14,097 nt of DNA. Source: Polyrhizophydium stewartii. Its lineage: Eukaryota > Chytridiomycota > Chytridiomycetes > Rhizophydiales. Both the position numbers and the translations under genes were made by a program. The notes below the pieces were generated by a model. That model worked only from the letters and a program-made list of their open reading frames with translations, did not search any database and was not told where the DNA came from. Below are positions 11,875 through 14,097 of the stretch, in pieces; the first letter of the stretch is position 1, and the number at the start of each line of letters is the position of its first letter. Location of the stretch: assembly GCA_027604665.1 (NCBI GenBank), contig JADGIZ010000410.1:1-14097 (forward strand), given 5' to 3'.

Positions 11875-13914
11875 CTACTGCTGTTGTTGCTGTTGCTGCG
11901 GCTGCTGCTTTTGCGCCTCCAATGGCTCCGGTTCTTGTGGCTCTGCAAACTCTGCTGGAAAATCAGAGTCCTGGTGCATCATGCGCATCCGTGCGAGGAT
12001 CCCGGGGGCCTCGAACTCGCCTTGATCGTTGATGGAGATTGGCTGAGACGTTGTGGAGCGGTTTGATCCCACGGTCTGAGGAGCCGAGCGCCACGAGGTT
12101 GTCGAGTGTCCATGCGCCATTTGCGGCGGCTCCGAAGTGAACGAGCCCGACGACAGTCCCGATATGACCGACGCGGTCACATGCACCGATGCTCCCGAGC
12201 GTCCACGGGCGTCGGACTTGACAAAGGACCACGCAGACTCGTTGTTGGTCTCGGTCGACATTGGGCGGCGGGTAATTGTCTCTGCGGGGCTCTGGCCAAT
12301 GGCGCTGGTGCTGCTGTGTCGGTGACTGTCCTGGACGAGCAGCGTCACTCTCGTGGGAGCAGGCTCTTCGCCATGCCTTGGGAGGCTTGCCGTGTGGTCC
12401 GAGCGCACGATTGTGCTTGGGCCAAGTGATGTGACTGAGAGCGGCGCCGACTCGTCGGTGACGGTCGGCTGGTCAGGCGTCGGCAGCTGCACGGCCTCGA
12501 TGTCCGGGTTGTCCGGCAACAAGCGGGACTCGCGGATGCGTGCAGTGGAGACGTGCGGCGCGTCGATCTTGCTATGCAGCGACCGCCCCGAGTCGCCGGA
12601 CTTGGACGAAAGCATCGAGCCCCTGACGGAGTGGGCAGCCGAGGGCGTGGCGGCTACTGGAGCAATTGGTGGCTCAACGACTGCCGCGAGGCCGACACGC
12701 GAGGTGCCGGCTGCTATGTCCGAAGCGTCAGTTCCTCGAGCTGGCGCCGCATCAATGGAGAGCAACTCACTGCGGTCGCCGGCCAGCACAAAGACTCGCG
12801 AGCGCACGGCCTGCGCGGCTTCGTCGTAGCTCCAGCTGATGCGGCTGAGCACATTGCCGCTCGCAACACTGGGCAGCGTCGGCACCGCGCTCGGCGTGGC
12901 GTACGGGCCGTTGGGCAGCGGATATCCTTCTTGCGCGAGCGTCGAGGTCTGCGAGACGGACGCATCTGAGCCCGCGACGCGCGGCAGCGTGCCGGTGCTG
13001 CCGTTGAGCAGATGCGACGCAGTGCCTGACGGCCGACGCGACGCCAGGGCCGCGCGCAGACTCCCAGTCGATATGCGGCGGTCGCCGGCCATGGCCATCT
13101 CCTGGGTCAAGCCATACTGCGCAGCAAGGCGGCGCTCGATGGCAGCGCTCTGCTCTGCGATGCGGGCCATCTCGCTGGCTCTGCGCTCAGCGGGGGAGTT
13201 TGGCACTGGCTGAAGCACACCGAACCGGAACGGCAGGTTCAGGGCGGCTGCTTCGTCCCGCTTGGTCTTGAGCCGCCACCAGCACAGGCAAATGACGATC
13301 GCGACGACGATCAGCAGCGCGCCAATGATGATAAACACGAGAGCAGCCGTTGTCAGCGAGGACGCACGGCCTGGGTCCGCGCTGGCGGTCGGGGCGGCGG
13401 TTGCGGCCGACAGCACCGAAGATGATGCGCGCGCAGTGGTGGTGGCCGCTGCCGATGCACCGCAGGTGGGCGATGCGGTGCACAGCGTCGCGGCGCTCGC
13501 TGATCCCGGCGGCGTGACGGCGACGGCCGACGGCCCGCCGGCGACATCGCGCGTGACAATGTCGAAGACGCCCGCGAACACGGCGGCGTCGCCGACGTAG
13601 CACACAATGGAGGCGTTGGCGGCGCTGTACTGGGGCGTGTCGCAGAAGATGCTGCCGACCGAAGACGAGGTCTCCTGCGGCAGCAGGTAAGTCATCGGGA
13701 AGTACAGCGCCACGGCGGTGCCTGGCGTGCGGGCGGCCAGATCCGGCGCGGCGACTGTGACGTTGAGCGAGAACTGCGCGGCAGTTGCGTCCGTGGCGAC
13801 CACGGCGCTGGAGAAGCAGCATGCAGATGCGGACGCTGCGCGAGACGGGGCCGTCAGCTCGGGCATCGCACCGCATCGCGTCGCGGCGTCGCGTGCGGGC
13901 GGCATCGCACCCAT
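11875..13914 (-). CDS. Single-pass membrane protein with Ser/Thr-rich tail, unknown family
   Basis: The start chosen is the first in-frame ATG (13914), giving 679 residues; the frame is open further upstream only from a GTG at 13956. A strong membrane segment (about 191-213, LVFIIIGALLIVVAIVICLC) is followed by WWRLKTKRDE, the positive stop-transfer side. The N-terminal part of about 190 residues has two N-glycosylation sequons (NVT, NAS) and four cysteines (91, 105, 145, 151), so it is probably extracellular. The tail of about 465 residues is Ser/Thr/Pro-rich, likely cytoplasmic and disordered, and ends in seven glutamines. No clear signal peptide is seen; a later ATG (13866) gives a weakly hydrophobic start, and an intron ending at CGCGCAG just downstream is possible, so the 5' end is uncertain. 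The layout resembles fungal cell-surface sensors, but I recognise no named family. Confidence 0.65.
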   Translation of the reverse strand: MGAMPPARDAATRCGAMPELTAPSRAASASACCFSSAVVATDATAAQFSLNVTVAAPDLAARTPGTAVALYFPMTYLLPQETSSSVGSIFCDTPQYSAANASIVCYVGDAAVFAGVFDIVTRDVAGGPSAVAVTPPGSASAATLCTASPTCGASAAATTTARASSSVLSAATAAPTASADPGRASSLTTAALVFIIIGALLIVVAIVICLCWWRLKTKRDEAAALNLPFRFGVLQPVPNSPAERRASEMARIAEQSAAIERRLAAQYGLTQEMAMAGDRRISTGSLRAALASRRPSGTASHLLNGSTGTLPRVAGSDASVSQTSTLAQEGYPLPNGPYATPSAVPTLPSVASGNVLSRISWSYDEAAQAVRSRVFVLAGDRSELLSIDAAPARGTDASDIAAGTSRVGLAAVVEPPIAPVAATPSAAHSVRGSMLSSKSGDSGRSLHSKIDAPHVSTARIRESRLLPDNPDIEAVQLPTPDQPTVTDESAPLSVTSLGPSTIVRSDHTASLPRHGEEPAPTRVTLLVQDSHRHSSTSAIGQSPAETITRRPMSTETNNESAWSFVKSDARGRSGASVHVTASVISGLSSGSFTSEPPQMAHGHSTTSWRSAPQTVGSNRSTTSQPISINDQGEFEAPGILARMRMMHQDSDFPAEFAEPQEPEPLEAQKQQPQQQQQQQ
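11878..11898 (-). repeat. C-terminal poly-Gln tract
   Basis: Seven CAG/CAA codons form the extreme C-terminus of the membrane protein, just before two TAG stops. A wider CTG/CAG-rich stretch (about 11815-11912, read on the plus strand as CTG, TTG and CTT triplets) covers both the coding end and the sequence after the stop. Confidence 0.85.
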
Positions 13915-13963
13915 TGCGGAGCGGCGGCCGCGGCGGCGGCGCGGGTTTGCCCTCACGACCGGA

Positions 13964-14097
13964 TATGGCGACCGTCACCACGCGCAACGGCCGCGTCCTG
14001 ATCGAGTCGCTCGAGCTCGACAGCGCGACCGCCACGGTCGACGACATCTGCGCCGCAATCGTCAAGGCCGGTGCGGCCCCGCGCCCCGCCCGCCGCC
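13964..14097 (+). CDS. Probable very-long-chain enoyl-CoA reductase, N-terminal fragment
   Basis: The frame is open from ATG at 13964 to the window end, so only 44 codons are visible. It begins ATVTTRNGRVLIESLELD and continues ATVDDICAAIVKAG, a ubiquitin-like fold pattern (beta hairpin then helix). This matches the typical N-terminus of Tsc13/TECR proteins, which carry a ubiquitin-like domain before a membrane-bound steroid-reductase domain and catalyse the last step of very-long-chain fatty acid elongation in the ER. The catalytic part is outside the window, so another ubiquitin-like protein remains possible. It lies head-to-head with the membrane protein gene, with 49 bases between the start codons. 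Confidence 0.45.

Noticed and set aside
11707..12066. Plus-strand poly-Leu frame that looks like a membrane protein
   Set aside because: The leucines are the reverse reading of CAG/CAA Gln codons and the adjacent repeat on the minus strand.

Overview
The window is eukaryotic nuclear DNA. It is GC-rich, and its genes are broken by many short introns (mostly 55-77 nt) with GT-AG or GC-AG ends and a CTGAC/CTAAC-like branch site shortly before the acceptor. Gene content (a MARK/PAR-1/Kin1-type kinase with a KA1 domain, a probable Tsc13/TECR reductase start, Ser/Thr-rich membrane protein, poly-Gln tracts) suggests an early-diverging, probably zoosporic (chytrid-like) fungus. That placement is inference; there is no rRNA or mitochondrial marker here.

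Layout: (1) 1-1089, plus strand, a low-complexity ORF of doubtful status. (2) 1472-7670, minus strand, one large gene that I could reconstruct exon by exon: 34 exons, 4,098 coding nt, 1,365 residues. (3) 7671-8142, the intergenic region shared by two divergent kinase-family genes. (4) 8143-11619, plus strand, a seven-exon MARK/PAR-1-like protein kinase of 860 residues. (5) 11875-13914, minus strand, a single-pass membrane protein with a long disordered tail ending in poly-Gln. (6) 13964-14097, plus strand, the truncated first part of a probable very-long-chain enoyl-CoA reductase.

The most interesting locus is gene 2. Its order is an N-terminal helical module resembling the MLKL/HeLo four-helix bundle, then a TKL-type pseudokinase that keeps the VAIK lysine but has lost the HRD and DFG aspartates, then an LRR N-cap and about 27 leucine-rich repeats. 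This is the layout of mammalian and plant MLKL (killer bundle plus pseudokinase switch) with a recognition domain fused on. No membrane segment or signal peptide is evident, so it looks like an intracellular sensor-switch-effector protein, comparable in logic to an NLR but without a nucleotide-binding domain. Each LRR sits on its own exon (69 or 72 nt, always phase 2), so skipping or duplicating any repeat exon keeps the frame. This gives a simple route to receptor diversity by splicing or unequal recombination.

The neighbouring kinase is a conventional active-looking polarity/AMPK-related kinase with an LKB1-type T-loop threonine, a UBA-like segment and a KA1 domain. Nothing in the sequence shows that it works with the LRR pseudokinase beyond sharing an intergenic region.
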